From contig JAAXUL010000106.1 of the NCBI GenBank assembly GCA_013336035.1, positions 1 through 13,388 on the forward strand: a DNA stretch of 13,388 nucleotides. Direction: 5' to 3'. The position numbers and the translations under genes are program-made. Source of the DNA: Chloroflexales bacterium. GTDB taxonomy: Bacteria; Chloroflexota; Chloroflexia; Chloroflexales; Chloroflexaceae. This document shows, in pieces, positions 1-6,457 of this stretch. The first letter of the stretch is position 1, and each line of letters opens with the position of its first letter. The notes below the pieces were generated by a model. It was not told the DNA's origin. It saw only the letters and a program-made list of their open reading frames with translations, and did no database searches.

Positions 1-1
1 G

Positions 2-640
2 GCGGACGGCAGCAAAGTGGTGGCCGACGAGAACTACATCCGCGAGTCGATCCTGAACTCGCAGGCTAAGGTCGTGCAGGGCTACCAGCCGGTCATGCCG
101 ATCTACGAGGGCCAGCTCAGCGCCGATCAGCTGAACCAGCTCGTGGCCTACGTCAAGTCGCTCTCGGAGGCCGGGGCGGCGCCGGGCGGCGACGCGGCGG
201 CCACGGCCGGCCCAACCACGGCGGCGACTGCGGCTACAGCGGCGACGGCGGCGGCGACTGCGGCCACAGCGGCGACGGCGGCGGCGACGGCGACACCGAC
301 TGCCACAGGGGCGGCGACACCGGCCCCGGCGGCCGGCGGCTTCGACGCGGCCCTGGCGGCCCAGGGCGAGCAGCTCTTCACCAGCCTGGGCTGCGTGGCC
401 TGCCACAACCTCGCGGGCGGCGGCATCGGGCCAAGCCTCGAGGGCGTCTACAACCAGCCGCAGGCCCTTGTGGGCGGCGGCAGCGCCGTAGCCGACGAGG
501 CCTACCTGCGCGAGTCGATCCTGAACTCTACCGCAAAGGTGGTCGAGGGCTACCAGCCGATCATGCCGCTCTACGGCAGTCAGCTGAGCGACGACCAGGT
601 CCGGCAGCTCATCGAGTATATCAAGTCGCTAGGGGAGTGA
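2..640 (+). CDS. ctaC: Cytochrome c oxidase subunit II, C-terminal part with two cytochrome c domains (5' partial)
   Basis: The reading frame is open from base 2 and continues left of the window, so only the C-terminal part is seen. It begins inside a class I cytochrome c domain whose CxxCH lies outside the window. An Ala/Thr/Pro-rich linker follows at about 150-345. A second complete cytochrome c domain has CVACH at about 391-405 and a Met in GYQPIMPLYG as the likely sixth heme ligand. The ends of the two domains are very similar (YIRESILNS..KVVQGYQPVMP against YLRESILNS..KVVEGYQPIMP), pointing to intragenic duplication. In caa3 oxidases this tail passes electrons to the CuA site of subunit II. 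The CuA and membrane parts are not visible, so the subunit II call rests on the ctaD gene 3 nt downstream and on family knowledge. A separate diheme cytochrome c is the alternative. Confidence 0.8.
   Translation, partial: ADGSKVVADENYIRESILNSQAKVVQGYQPVMPIYEGQLSADQLNQLVAYVKSLSEAGAAPGGDAAATAGPTTAATAATAATAAATAATAATAAATATPTATGAATPAPAAGGFDAALAAQGEQLFTSLGCVACHNLAGGGIGPSLEGVYNQPQALVGGGSAVADEAYLRESILNSTAKVVEGYQPIMPLYGSQLSDDQVRQLIEYIKSLGE
221..280 (+). repeat. 30-bp tandem repeat, two copies, inside the subunit II linker
   Basis: Bases 221-250 and 251-280 are identical except for T235 versus C265. The unit length keeps the reading frame and encodes AATAATAATA twice. A partial, degenerate third unit follows. 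It forms part of the flexible Ala/Thr linker between the two cytochrome c domains. Confidence 0.85.
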
Positions 641-643
641 CCC

Positions 644-2302
644 ATGGCAACCACCGCGCTTCCGCAGAGCGGATACCTGCACGATGAGACGCCGACGATC
701 TGGTCATGGCTCAAGTCGTGGTTCCTGACGGTTGACCACAAGCGGATCGCGATCCTCTACCTGTTCGCGATCAACGTCTTCTTCCTGCTCGGCGGCCTGG
801 CCGCCACGCTGGTGCGCATCGAGCTGGTCACGCCCCAGGGCGACCTGCTCTCGTCGGATATGTACAACCGTGCGTTCACGCTGCACGGGGTGATCATGGT
901 CTTCTTCTTCCTGATCCCGGGCATCCCGGCGGTGCTAGGCAACTTCCTGGTGCCGCTGATGATCGGGGCCAGGGACCTGGCCTTCCCGCGGGTGAACCTG
1001 CTCAGCTGGTACCTGTACATGGGCGGCGGGATCTTCGCCCTGTGCGCGGCGGTCTTCGGCGGCGTCGACACGGGGTGGACGTTCTACACGCCGTTCAGCT
1101 CGACCTACTCGAACTCGAACGTGATCCTGACGATCGCGGGGGCCTTCATCATGGGCTTCTCATCGATCGCCACGGGCGTCAACTTTATCGTCACCGTCCA
1201 CACCATGCGCGCGCCGGGCATGACCTGGTTCCGCCTGCCGCTGTTCATCTGGTCGATGTACGCGACCAGCCTGGTCATCGTGCTGGCGACGCCGATCATC
1301 GGCATCACCCTGCTGCTGCTGGCGGTCGAGCGCCTCTGGGGCGTCGGCATCTTCGACCCGGCCCTGGGCGGCGACCCGGTGCTCTTCCAGCACATGTTCT
1401 GGTTCTACTCGCACCCGGCGGTGTACATCATGATCCTGCCGGGCTTCGGGGTGATCTCTGAGCTGATCGCCACCTTCTCGCGCAAGCGCATCTTCGGCTA
1501 CGAGTTTATCGCCTTCTCGAGCATGGCGATCGCCCTGATCGGCTTCCTGGTCTGGGGCCACCACATGTTCGTGAGCAGCCAGTCGGTCTACTCGGGCCTG
1601 GTCTTCAGCTTCATCACCATGCTGGTGGCCATCCCCTCGGCGATCAAGGTCTTCAACTGGACCGCCACGCTCTACAAGGGCTCGATCAGCTACCGCACGC
1701 CGATGCTCTACGCCCTGGGCTTCATCGGCCTGTTCGTGATCGGCGGCCTCACCGGCATCTTCCTGGGCGTGGTCGCGATCGACATCCACGTGACCGACAC
1801 CTACTTCGTGGTGGCGCACTTCCACTACGTGATGGTGGGCGGCACGATCATGGCCTACCTGGGCGGCATCCACTTCTGGTGGCCGAAGATGACCGGCCGC
1901 ATGTACAATGAGGTCTGGGGCGGCATCAGCGCCCTGATCATCTTCGTCGGCTTCAACATGACCTTCTTCCCACAGTTTGTGATGGGCTACCTGGGCATGC
2001 CGCGGCGCTACCACGTCTACCCCGAGGAGTTCCAGATCTATCACGTGCTGTCGTCGGCGGGGGCCTCGGTGCTGGCCGTGGGCTTCATCATCCCGCTGAT
2101 CTACCTGCTCCTCTCGCTGTGGAACGGCAAGCCCGCCGGCGATAACCCCTGGGACGCCACGGGCCTAGAGTGGAAAGTCTCGTCGCCGCCGCCCACGCAC
2201 AACTTCGACAAGATCCCGGTGGTCATGACCGAGGCCTACGCCTACCCGGCCGAGGCCGCCGAGCTCGACGCCGCCAGCTGGCGCCCGGGCAGCCCGCTGT
2301 AG
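644..2302 (+). CDS. ctaD: Cytochrome c oxidase subunit I, A2-type heme-copper oxidase
   Basis: The 552-residue protein is the catalytic, proton-pumping subunit of a caa3-type oxidase in the cytoplasmic membrane, reducing O2 to water. Heme a ligands are His81 and His394, and the heme a3 ligand is His392 in AHFHYV. CuB ligands are His257, His306 and His307, and Tyr261 is the expected His-Tyr cross-link partner. Helix VI reads Y255-S256-H257-P258-A259-V260-Y261. The YS pair replaces the helix VI glutamate of A1 oxidases, which defines the A2 group known from Thermus and Rhodothermus. Asp111 (ARDLAFPR) fits the D-channel entrance and Lys335 (AIKVF) the K-channel. The start is chosen from GGGGAG at 632-637, inside the end of ctaC, with 3 nt between stop and start. 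The many hydrophobic helices and full length indicate an intact gene. Confidence 0.98.
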   Translation: MATTALPQSGYLHDETPTIWSWLKSWFLTVDHKRIAILYLFAINVFFLLGGLAATLVRIELVTPQGDLLSSDMYNRAFTLHGVIMVFFFLIPGIPAVLGNFLVPLMIGARDLAFPRVNLLSWYLYMGGGIFALCAAVFGGVDTGWTFYTPFSSTYSNSNVILTIAGAFIMGFSSIATGVNFIVTVHTMRAPGMTWFRLPLFIWSMYATSLVIVLATPIIGITLLLLAVERLWGVGIFDPALGGDPVLFQHMFWFYSHPAVYIMILPGFGVISELIATFSRKRIFGYEFIAFSSMAIALIGFLVWGHHMFVSSQSVYSGLVFSFITMLVAIPSAIKVFNWTATLYKGSISYRTPMLYALGFIGLFVIGGLTGIFLGVVAIDIHVTDTYFVVAHFHYVMVGGTIMAYLGGIHFWWPKMTGRMYNEVWGGISALIIFVGFNMTFFPQFVMGYLGMPRRYHVYPEEFQIYHVLSSAGASVLAVGFIIPLIYLLLSLWNGKPAGDNPWDATGLEWKVSSPPPTHNFDKIPVVMTEAYAYPAEAAELDAASWRPGSPL

Positions 2303-2304
2303 AG

Positions 2305-2309
2305 AGGAG
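2305..2309 (+). promoter_or_regulatory. Ribosome binding site deciding the TTG start of ctaE
   Basis: AGGAG lies 7 nt before TTG at 2317 and just after the ctaD stop. No ATG or GTG of the ctaE frame is placed correctly relative to it. Starting further upstream in the same frame would mean reading through about 45 codons of ctaD in another frame. Confidence 0.75.
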
Positions 2310-2316
2310 AGACGCC

Positions 2317-3132
2317 TTGGCGACGACGACGCAACCGCACGATACCGCCCACGGCCACGCCGCCCACGGGCGCGAGCTCCAGCACCACTTCGAGACGCCG
2401 GCCCAGCAGAAAGAGGCCGCCACCCTCGGCATGTGGGCCTTCCTCGTGACCGAGATCATGCTCTTCGGCGGCATCTTCCTAGCCTACACGGTCTACCGCT
2501 GGGCCTTCCCCGATATCTGGGCCGTGTCGGCGCACCACCTCAACACGCCCCTGGGCACCGTCAACACCGTGGTGCTGCTGGTCAGCTCGCTCACCGTCGC
2601 CCTGGCCGTCAACGCCGCCGAGCAGGGCCGGCGCGGCCGGCTGGTGCAGCTGCTGCTGGTCACCATACTCCTCGGCCTGACCTTCCTGGGCATCAAGGCC
2701 TACGAGTACAGCGAGAAGTTTGCCCACTGCGCGGGCTACGCCTCGCCCCTGGCGTGGGCCACCGGCGGCGAGCGCCTCGGCGAGACTGAGTGCCTGGTGC
2801 CTGGGCGCGGCTTCGCCTTCCCCGAGGAGGAGGCCGCGGCGGCCGCCGGCACCGAGGGCGCAGCCCAGGCCGAGGCCACGGACGAGGGGGGCGTTGTGGG
2901 CGGCCAGAAGACGCCCTATCAGCTCTTCTACTTCCTCTACTTCGTCGCCACGGGCCTCCACGCCGTCCACATGGTGATCGGCCTCACGATCGTCTCGATC
3001 CTGACGATCATGGCGGCGCGGGGCGTGTTCACGACGGCCTACTCGACCCCGGTCGAGATCGGGGGCCTCTACTGGCACCTGATCGACATCATCTGGGTCT
3101 TCCTGTTCCCGCTCTTTTACCTGGTGCACTGA
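2317..3132 (+). CDS. ctaE: Cytochrome c oxidase subunit III, with a hydrophilic loop insert
   Basis: The 271-residue membrane protein starts at TTG 2317, supported by AGGAG at 2305-2309. It has a His-rich cytoplasmic N-terminus (residues 8-25) and about five membrane helices (around 38-60, 80-102, 109-128, 202-234, 252-270). This suits the five-helix subunit III form that lacks the first two helices of the mitochondrial type. Family signatures include TLGMWAFLVTEIMLFGGIF near residues 36-54 and GLHAVHMVIGL near 213-223. Between the third and fourth helices lies an unusual loop at about 133-199, rich in Ala/Glu/Gly, with Cys138 and Cys159. Subunit III stabilises the catalytic core of subunit I. 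The gene sits between ctaD and ctaF, and its TGA overlaps the ctaF ATG. Identity is secure; the role of the loop is unknown. Confidence 0.95.
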   Translation: MATTTQPHDTAHGHAAHGRELQHHFETPAQQKEAATLGMWAFLVTEIMLFGGIFLAYTVYRWAFPDIWAVSAHHLNTPLGTVNTVVLLVSSLTVALAVNAAEQGRRGRLVQLLLVTILLGLTFLGIKAYEYSEKFAHCAGYASPLAWATGGERLGETECLVPGRGFAFPEEEAAAAAGTEGAAQAEATDEGGVVGGQKTPYQLFYFLYFVATGLHAVHMVIGLTIVSILTIMAARGVFTTAYSTPVEIGGLYWHLIDIIWVFLFPLFYLVH

Positions 3133-3533
3133 TGGCGACAACGCACACAAAAAACAGCGGCCACGGCCACGATGGCCCCGATAGCCACGAGACGGGCATC
3201 GACTACCCGGGCCACGCCCATGGCCACATCGGCCGCGGCACCTACTATCGGGTCTTCGCGGCCCTGATGGTCCTGATGGCCCTGACCGTCGGCGCCTGGT
3301 GGGCGGAGGCCTTCGTCGAGATCCCGCGCCTGTTGGGCGTGGCCATCGCTATGACGATCGCCATCGCCAAGACGGCCCTGATCGTGCTCTTCTTTATGCA
3401 CGTCAAGGTCAGCAGCCGGGTGGTGCAGCTTTACGCCATCGCCGCCTTCGTCGGGCTGGCCTTCCTCTTCATCATCATCATGGGCGACTACTTCGCCCGT
3501 GGCTGGCCGCCCCAGCTCGGCCCGCTGCCGTAA
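3132..3533 (+). CDS. ctaF: Cytochrome c oxidase subunit IV, prokaryotic type
   Basis: The 133-residue protein has a His/Gly-rich soluble N-terminus (residues 4-33) and three predicted membrane helices at about 38-58, 65-90 and 98-118. The segment AKTALIVLFFMHVK (79-92) is typical of the small prokaryotic subunit IV (COX4_pro/CtaF family), which helps assembly or stability of the oxidase. Start ATG 3132 overlaps the ctaE stop (TGATG), indicating translational coupling as the last gene of the operon. No convincing terminator is visible before the tRNA promoter that begins about 10 nt downstream. Confidence 0.9.
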   Translation: MATTHTKNSGHGHDGPDSHETGIDYPGHAHGHIGRGTYYRVFAALMVLMALTVGAWWAEAFVEIPRLLGVAIAMTIAIAKTALIVLFFMHVKVSSRVVQLYAIAAFVGLAFLFIIIMGDYFARGWPPQLGPLP

Positions 3534-3543
3534 GATAGGCCGG

Positions 3544-3572
3544 TTGCGCCGCGGCTGCCCCCGTGGTACAAT
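3544..3572 (+). promoter_or_regulatory. Sigma-70-type promoter of tRNA-Ser
   Basis: TTGCGC at 3544-3549 and TACAAT at 3567-3572 are separated by 17 nt. The tRNA starts 11 nt after the -10 box, which fits a short 5' leader. Confidence 0.7.
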
Positions 3573-3582
3573 CGCCTGCCGA

Positions 3583-3674
3583 GGGCAGGTCGCATAGTCT
3601 GGTCTAGTGCGCGGCACTGGAAATGCCGTACAGCGGCAACGCTGTCGAGGGTTCGAATCCCTCCCTGCCCGCCA
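3583..3674 (+). tRNA. trnS-GGA: tRNA-Ser (anticodon GGA), CCA encoded
   Basis: A complete class II cloverleaf can be drawn. The acceptor stem pairs GGGCAGG 3583-3589 with CCTGCCC 3664-3670. The D arm pairs GCA 3592-3594 with TGC 3608-3610. The anticodon stem pairs CGGCA 3612-3616 with TGCCG 3624-3628, with loop CTGGAAA and anticodon GGA at 3619-3621. The long variable arm pairs CAGCG 3631-3635 with CGCTG 3640-3644. The T arm pairs GAGGG 3647-3651 with CCCTC 3659-3663 around TTCGAAT. The discriminator is G3671 and CCA is encoded at 3672-3674. The long variable arm and the GGA anticodon identify serine, reading UCC and UCU codons. Confidence 0.97.
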
Positions 3675-4060
3675 CGTTTTATCCCCACGGGTTCGGGATC
3701 ATAGAACCCTATGTAGTTGGTAACGTGCGAAGCGCCGGAGGAACGTCGCCGCCCCCCTCGTAGCCTACCTTGCGCGTATCGCGTCCGTGTAACCGTTTGA
3801 TTCTGTGCCAACTGGCACGCCCGCGATGGCAGGTCGCGCCCGGTCATCGCTCCCGTGTGGTCCTTCGGCCTCCTCGTCCCCGCTGCTGGAACAGCGAAGG
3901 CAGGGGCCTGGGCAACGTCGCAGCAGGCTCGCACGAGACTGCGGCGGTGTCTCAATACATGGGCATCAGGAGCCAGCAAGGCATCAGGGAAGCAGGCAGC
4001 CGAGGGGCAGGGACTCTCTGCGCGAAGCGCTTCGTTCAACGCGCATTCTCGAACGTAAGG
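3675..4060. other. Gene-poor stretch between tRNA-Ser and the WYL regulator
   Basis: The open frames here, on both strands, run through the tRNA or into the regulator gene and resemble no known protein. They lack a good ribosome site. The only structured items are the hairpin at 3689-3709, a palindrome GTGCCA-AC-TGGCAC at 3805-3818, and a GAAGCGCTTC palindrome around 4023-4033. I see no integrase, no repeat of the tRNA 3' end and no tRNA fragment. Confidence 0.6.
3689..3709 (+). terminator. Possible small hairpin downstream of tRNA-Ser
   Basis: GGGTTC 3689-3694 pairs with GAACCC 3704-3709 around a 9-nt loop, preceded by a short T-run at 3677-3680. The stem is only 6 bp and no T-tract follows, so this is a weak terminator or 3'-trailer candidate. 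Confidence 0.3.
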
Positions 4061-4081
4061 GGTGAGGATCCGTCCTCCACC
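4061..4081 (-). terminator. Hairpin downstream of the WYL regulator
   Basis: GGTGAGGA 4061-4068 pairs with TCCTCCACC 4073-4081 with one bulged base and a 4-nt loop. It starts about 10 nt after the regulator's stop codon on the minus strand. No U-tract follows, so intrinsic termination is uncertain. Confidence 0.4.
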
Positions 4082-4090
4082 TGGCCATCC

Positions 4091-5038
4091 TCATCGCTCA
4101 CTAATGGCCAGAGCACGCTCGGCAACGGCGCGCAGTGCCGCACGCAGTTCAGGCGGCTGGCGCACCACCAGCGGACATTCGAGCAGCAGCAGCTGCGTTG
4201 CAAGCCGCTCCAGCTGGTCATACTGCCCGCGCAGCAGCACACCCTCCGGCACCTCCTCAAGGATCACGCTCCCCGGCGGTATCCACCGCTGCACGTCCTC
4301 CAGCGTGGCTTCGAGCAGCACCTCGACGTCCCAGCCCCACGGCGTCAACGCCAGGCGCTCTAACACGAACGTCAGGCTATCGAAGCCCGCCGGGCGGGTA
4401 AACCGCTCGGCCATCTGCTCGGCGGCTTGCACCCGGTCGAGCCGGAACACCCGCACCCCCTCCCGTACGTGGCACCATGCGGCCAGGTACCAGCGCTCGC
4501 TGTGGAAGACCAGGCCGTAGGGGTCCACACACCGCTCCGTCTCCTCCTCGCCCGACCGGTAGCGCAGCAGCACCCGCTCACCGCGCTGGGCGGCGAGGCT
4601 CAAGCGCATCAGCGTAGCGCCATCGGGGCGGGACACCGGGGGGGCCGCGTGGAAGGCCACGACCTCGCGCACGGCCTGCAGCCGCTCCCGCAGGCTCTCC
4701 GGCAACACCCGCTCGATCTTGGCCCGGGCCCCCGTCGTGGCGAGGGGGTCGATGCTCAGCCCCTGGCGCTCGGTGGCGATCAGGCTGAGGGTGATGGCGA
4801 GGGCCTCGTCGTCGGCGAGCATCAGCGGGGGCAGTTTGAAGCCGGGACGCAGGCGGTAGCCGCCGTGTGGGCCCCGCGTGGTCTCGATGGGGATGCCCAG
4901 GTCCTGGAGCATGGTGATGTAGCGCCGCACGGTTCGCCGGTCAACCTCCAGCTGCGCGGCGATGGCCGCCCCGCTCAGGCCCGGCCTTGCCTGCAGCAGC
5001 TCCAGAACGGTCAGCACGCGCGTCGTCGGGTGATACAT
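4091..5038 (-). CDS. HTH/WYL-domain transcriptional regulator (YafY/DeoR-like)
   Basis: The 315-residue protein has an N-terminal winged helix-turn-helix at about residues 5-65 (TRVLTVLELLQ..LSGAAIAAQLEVDRRTVRRYI, then wing GPHGGYRL). A WYL effector-binding domain covers about 150-215 with the signature E181-R-W-Y-L-A-A-W188. A C-terminal WCX-like extension follows (about 235-312). Length and domain order match the common YafY-type regulators, which bind DNA as dimers and are thought to sense a small ligand through the WYL domain. Start ATG 5038 is preceded by GGAGGAG at 5041-5047. The frame stays open further upstream, but that part lies inside the divergent gene and is not protein-like. It is divergent to the DJ-1 gene, with a palindrome between them that covers its own -10 box, so autoregulation is likely. 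The ligand is unknown. Confidence 0.93.
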   Translation of the reverse strand: MYHPTTRVLTVLELLQARPGLSGAAIAAQLEVDRRTVRRYITMLQDLGIPIETTRGPHGGYRLRPGFKLPPLMLADDEALAITLSLIATERQGLSIDPLATTGARAKIERVLPESLRERLQAVREVVAFHAAPPVSRPDGATLMRLSLAAQRGERVLLRYRSGEEETERCVDPYGLVFHSERWYLAAWCHVREGVRVFRLDRVQAAEQMAERFTRPAGFDSLTFVLERLALTPWGWDVEVLLEATLEDVQRWIPPGSVILEEVPEGVLLRGQYDQLERLATQLLLLECPLVVRQPPELRAALRAVAERALAISER

Positions 5039-5056
5039 CGCTCCTCCAGAAGCTCC

Positions 5057-5087
5057 CGTGTATAGGGCGAATTGTACCCTATTCACG
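5057..5087. promoter_or_regulatory. 31-bp palindromic operator candidate, overlapping a minus-strand -10 box
   Basis: Left arm CGTGTATAGGG (5057-5067) and right arm CCCTATTCACG (5077-5087) are complementary at 10 of 11 positions around a 9-nt centre. On the minus strand the centre contains TACAAT (5076-5071), a good -10 box for the WYL regulator gene, with a poor -35. The site lies in the only intergenic space between the two divergent genes. Binding by the WYL protein is inferred. Confidence 0.65.
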
Positions 5088-5143
5088 TGGCAAGATGGGT
5101 GTGGACCGTGATGCGCGCTCGACCGACGGGCGCCCAAAGACCC

Positions 5144-5148
5144 AGGAG
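5144..5148 (+). promoter_or_regulatory. Ribosome binding site deciding the DJ-1 gene start
   Basis: AGGAG lies 7 nt before ATG 5156. A longer in-frame start at 5072 would fall within the operator palindrome and add a non-conserved basic leader. Confidence 0.75.
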
Positions 5149-5155
5149 AAGACTG

Positions 5156-5779
5156 ATGACACCGCAGACCGTGCACCTCTTCGTGTTCGACACCCTGGCC
5201 GACTGGGAGGCGAGCTACGCGCTCGCCGGCATCAACCGTCCGGCCATGCCCGAGGCCGCCGGACGCTACCGCGTGCGGACCGTGGGCGTCACACGTCAGC
5301 CCGTGACGACGATGGGCGGGATACGGGTGCTCCCCGACCTGACCCTGGAGGAGGTGGACCCGGCCGCGAGCGCGCTGCTGATCCTGCCGGGCGGCGACGC
5401 CTGGGACGCGGGGGAGCTGCGCGAAGTGCTGCCGCACGTGGCGCGCTTCCGCGCGGCGGGGGTGCCCGTCGCGGCGATGTGTGGGGCAACGGCGGCGCTG
5501 GCGCGGGCCGGCTTCCTCGACACGGTCCGGCACACGAGCAACGCCGCCGAGTACCTGGCGGCGACTGGCTACGGTGGCACAGCGCTCTACCACGAGGCCG
5601 AGGCGGTCGCAGACGGCGGGGTGATCACGGCGGGCGCCACCGGCGCCTTGGCGTTCGCGGCAGCGATCTTCCGGACCCTGGAGCTGTACCCGGACGACCT
5701 GATCGAGGCGTGGTACCAGCTGTACAAGCGGGGCGACGCCACCTTAATGGCTCGCCTCGCAGCCGAGGCCAGGGCGTAG
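5156..5779 (+). CDS. DJ-1/PfpI family protein (type 1 glutamine amidotransferase-like)
   Basis: The 207-residue single-domain protein has the flavodoxin-like DJ-1/PfpI fold. Near the N-terminus is VHLFVFDTLADWE, whose Glu19 occupies the conserved acidic position. The nucleophile elbow is AAMCGATAAL with Cys109. A partner His126 lies in RHTSNA, and GATGALAFAAAI at 160-171 is typical of the C-terminal part. Family members include glyoxalases, chaperone/deglycase-type proteins, isonitrile hydratases and regulators, so activity cannot be assigned from sequence alone. The protein has no signal peptide and is probably cytoplasmic. It is divergent to the WYL regulator and is probably its main target. 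The two decayed genes downstream on the same strand probably once shared its transcript. Confidence 0.9.
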   Translation: MTPQTVHLFVFDTLADWEASYALAGINRPAMPEAAGRYRVRTVGVTRQPVTTMGGIRVLPDLTLEEVDPAASALLILPGGDAWDAGELREVLPHVARFRAAGVPVAAMCGATAALARAGFLDTVRHTSNAAEYLAATGYGGTALYHEAEAVADGGVITAGATGALAFAAAIFRTLELYPDDLIEAWYQLYKRGDATLMARLAAEARA

Positions 5780-5810
5780 GGCGAATAGCCCCGTGTCAAA
5801 GGAGCAGATG

Positions 5811-6133
5811 ATGGCTGAGACACACGCGAGGGGTGGCCGGGTTCAGCACCTGAACCCCCGGTGCCCCACAGGAATCCCGCCTTCACCCAGGTGGTGACGG
5901 TGAGCGGGCCGGCGAGGACGATCTACGTGAGCGGCCAGAACGCGGTAGACGCCGCGGGAACCAGCGTGGGCGTGGGGGACCTCGTCGCCCAGACCCGCCA
6001 GACCTTCGCAAACCTGGAGGCGGCACTCGCCGCCGTCGGGGCGGGGTTGGAGCACATCGTACGCTGGACGATCTCGGTAGTCCAGGATCAACCCATTGGG
6101 CCGGGCTTTGCTATCTTCGTCGTACCTGAATAG
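5811..6133 (+). pseudogene. RidA-family (YjgF/YER057c/UK114) gene, frameshifted and internally deleted
   Basis: ATG 5811 follows GGAG at 5801-5804 and encodes MAETHARGGRVQHLNP, the usual start of this group. The frame is then lost in a run of five C at 5855-5859. From 5861 a different frame continues the family sequence: RNPAFTQVVTVSG, then YVSGQNAVDA, then LEAALAAVGAGLEHIVRWTISVVQ. One extra C would join the two parts. The end is also abnormal: after GPGFAIF the protein jumps to VVPE and a stop. Homologues as I know them carry about 35 more residues between those points, including the conserved C-terminal third of the domain with active-site residues. RidA proteins are trimers that hydrolyse reactive enamine/imine intermediates. 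This copy probably makes no working enzyme. Confidence 0.75.
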
Positions 6134-6137
6134 CGGG

Positions 6138-6416
6138 GTGAGCGACAGAGCGGGACCCAAGGCTCGCGCGACATCCCCAGCCGAGTCGACGTTCCCGATC
6201 GCCGGCTGGCGGCTCGTGACGGCCGAGAATGGCGGGGCGCGCTTCACAGAGGCGGTGACAGCCGAGATGCATGGCCTGAACCGGCTGATGGCGCCAATGA
6301 TGGTGGGCGCGCTGGGCAAGCAGATGGAGGCCGAGGTTGGCGCGCTCAAACGCATGCTGGAGCAACGCGTCTATGAGTCGGCGTCGGCGCCGGCGCTGGG
6401 CCACGAGGCGACGTAG
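6138..6416 (+). pseudogene. C-terminal remnant of an SRPBCC-family protein
   Basis: The frame ending at TAG 6414-6416 carries GWRLVTAENGGARFTEAV, then MHGLNRLMAPMMVGALGKQMEAEVGALKRMLEQR. This matches the last strands and the long C-terminal helix of polyketide cyclase/SRPBCC (START-like) small-molecule binding proteins, which are usually 140-160 residues. Recognisable similarity begins only near 6186. The sequence before it reads like random frame, with no ribosome site and no N-terminal domain. It follows the truncated RidA gene directly, so deletion of the intervening DNA is likely. A short functional protein from GTG 6138 cannot be excluded but would lack most of the ligand cavity. Confidence 0.6.
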
Positions 6417-6457
6417 CGCTGGAAGTGGGGCAAACCTCTGTTGCGGTGTGTCTTCGA

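Noticed and set aside
221..300. CRISPR-like array from GCGGCG-rich repeats
   Set aside because: The repeats are in-frame coding tandem units without spacers.
1160..2044. 294-codon minus-strand frame inside ctaD
   Set aside because: Asp/His/Gln-rich low-complexity shadow of a conserved membrane protein gene.
3583..3674. tRNA-Ser as an integration site for a genomic island
   Set aside because: I found no integrase gene and no duplicated tRNA 3' end within the window.
3770..4090. Plus-strand frames in the gap after the tRNA
   Set aside because: They continue antisense through the WYL gene and have no recognisable protein features or ribosome site.
5072..5155. Longer start for the DJ-1 family protein
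   Set aside because: It would place the start inside the palindrome, with no ribosome site, and add a basic leader not typical of the family.
5039..5593. N-terminal extension of the WYL regulator in the same open frame
   Set aside because: It runs antisense through the operator and the DJ-1 gene, while MYHPTTRVLT at 5038 has a strong ribosome site and matches the normal family start.
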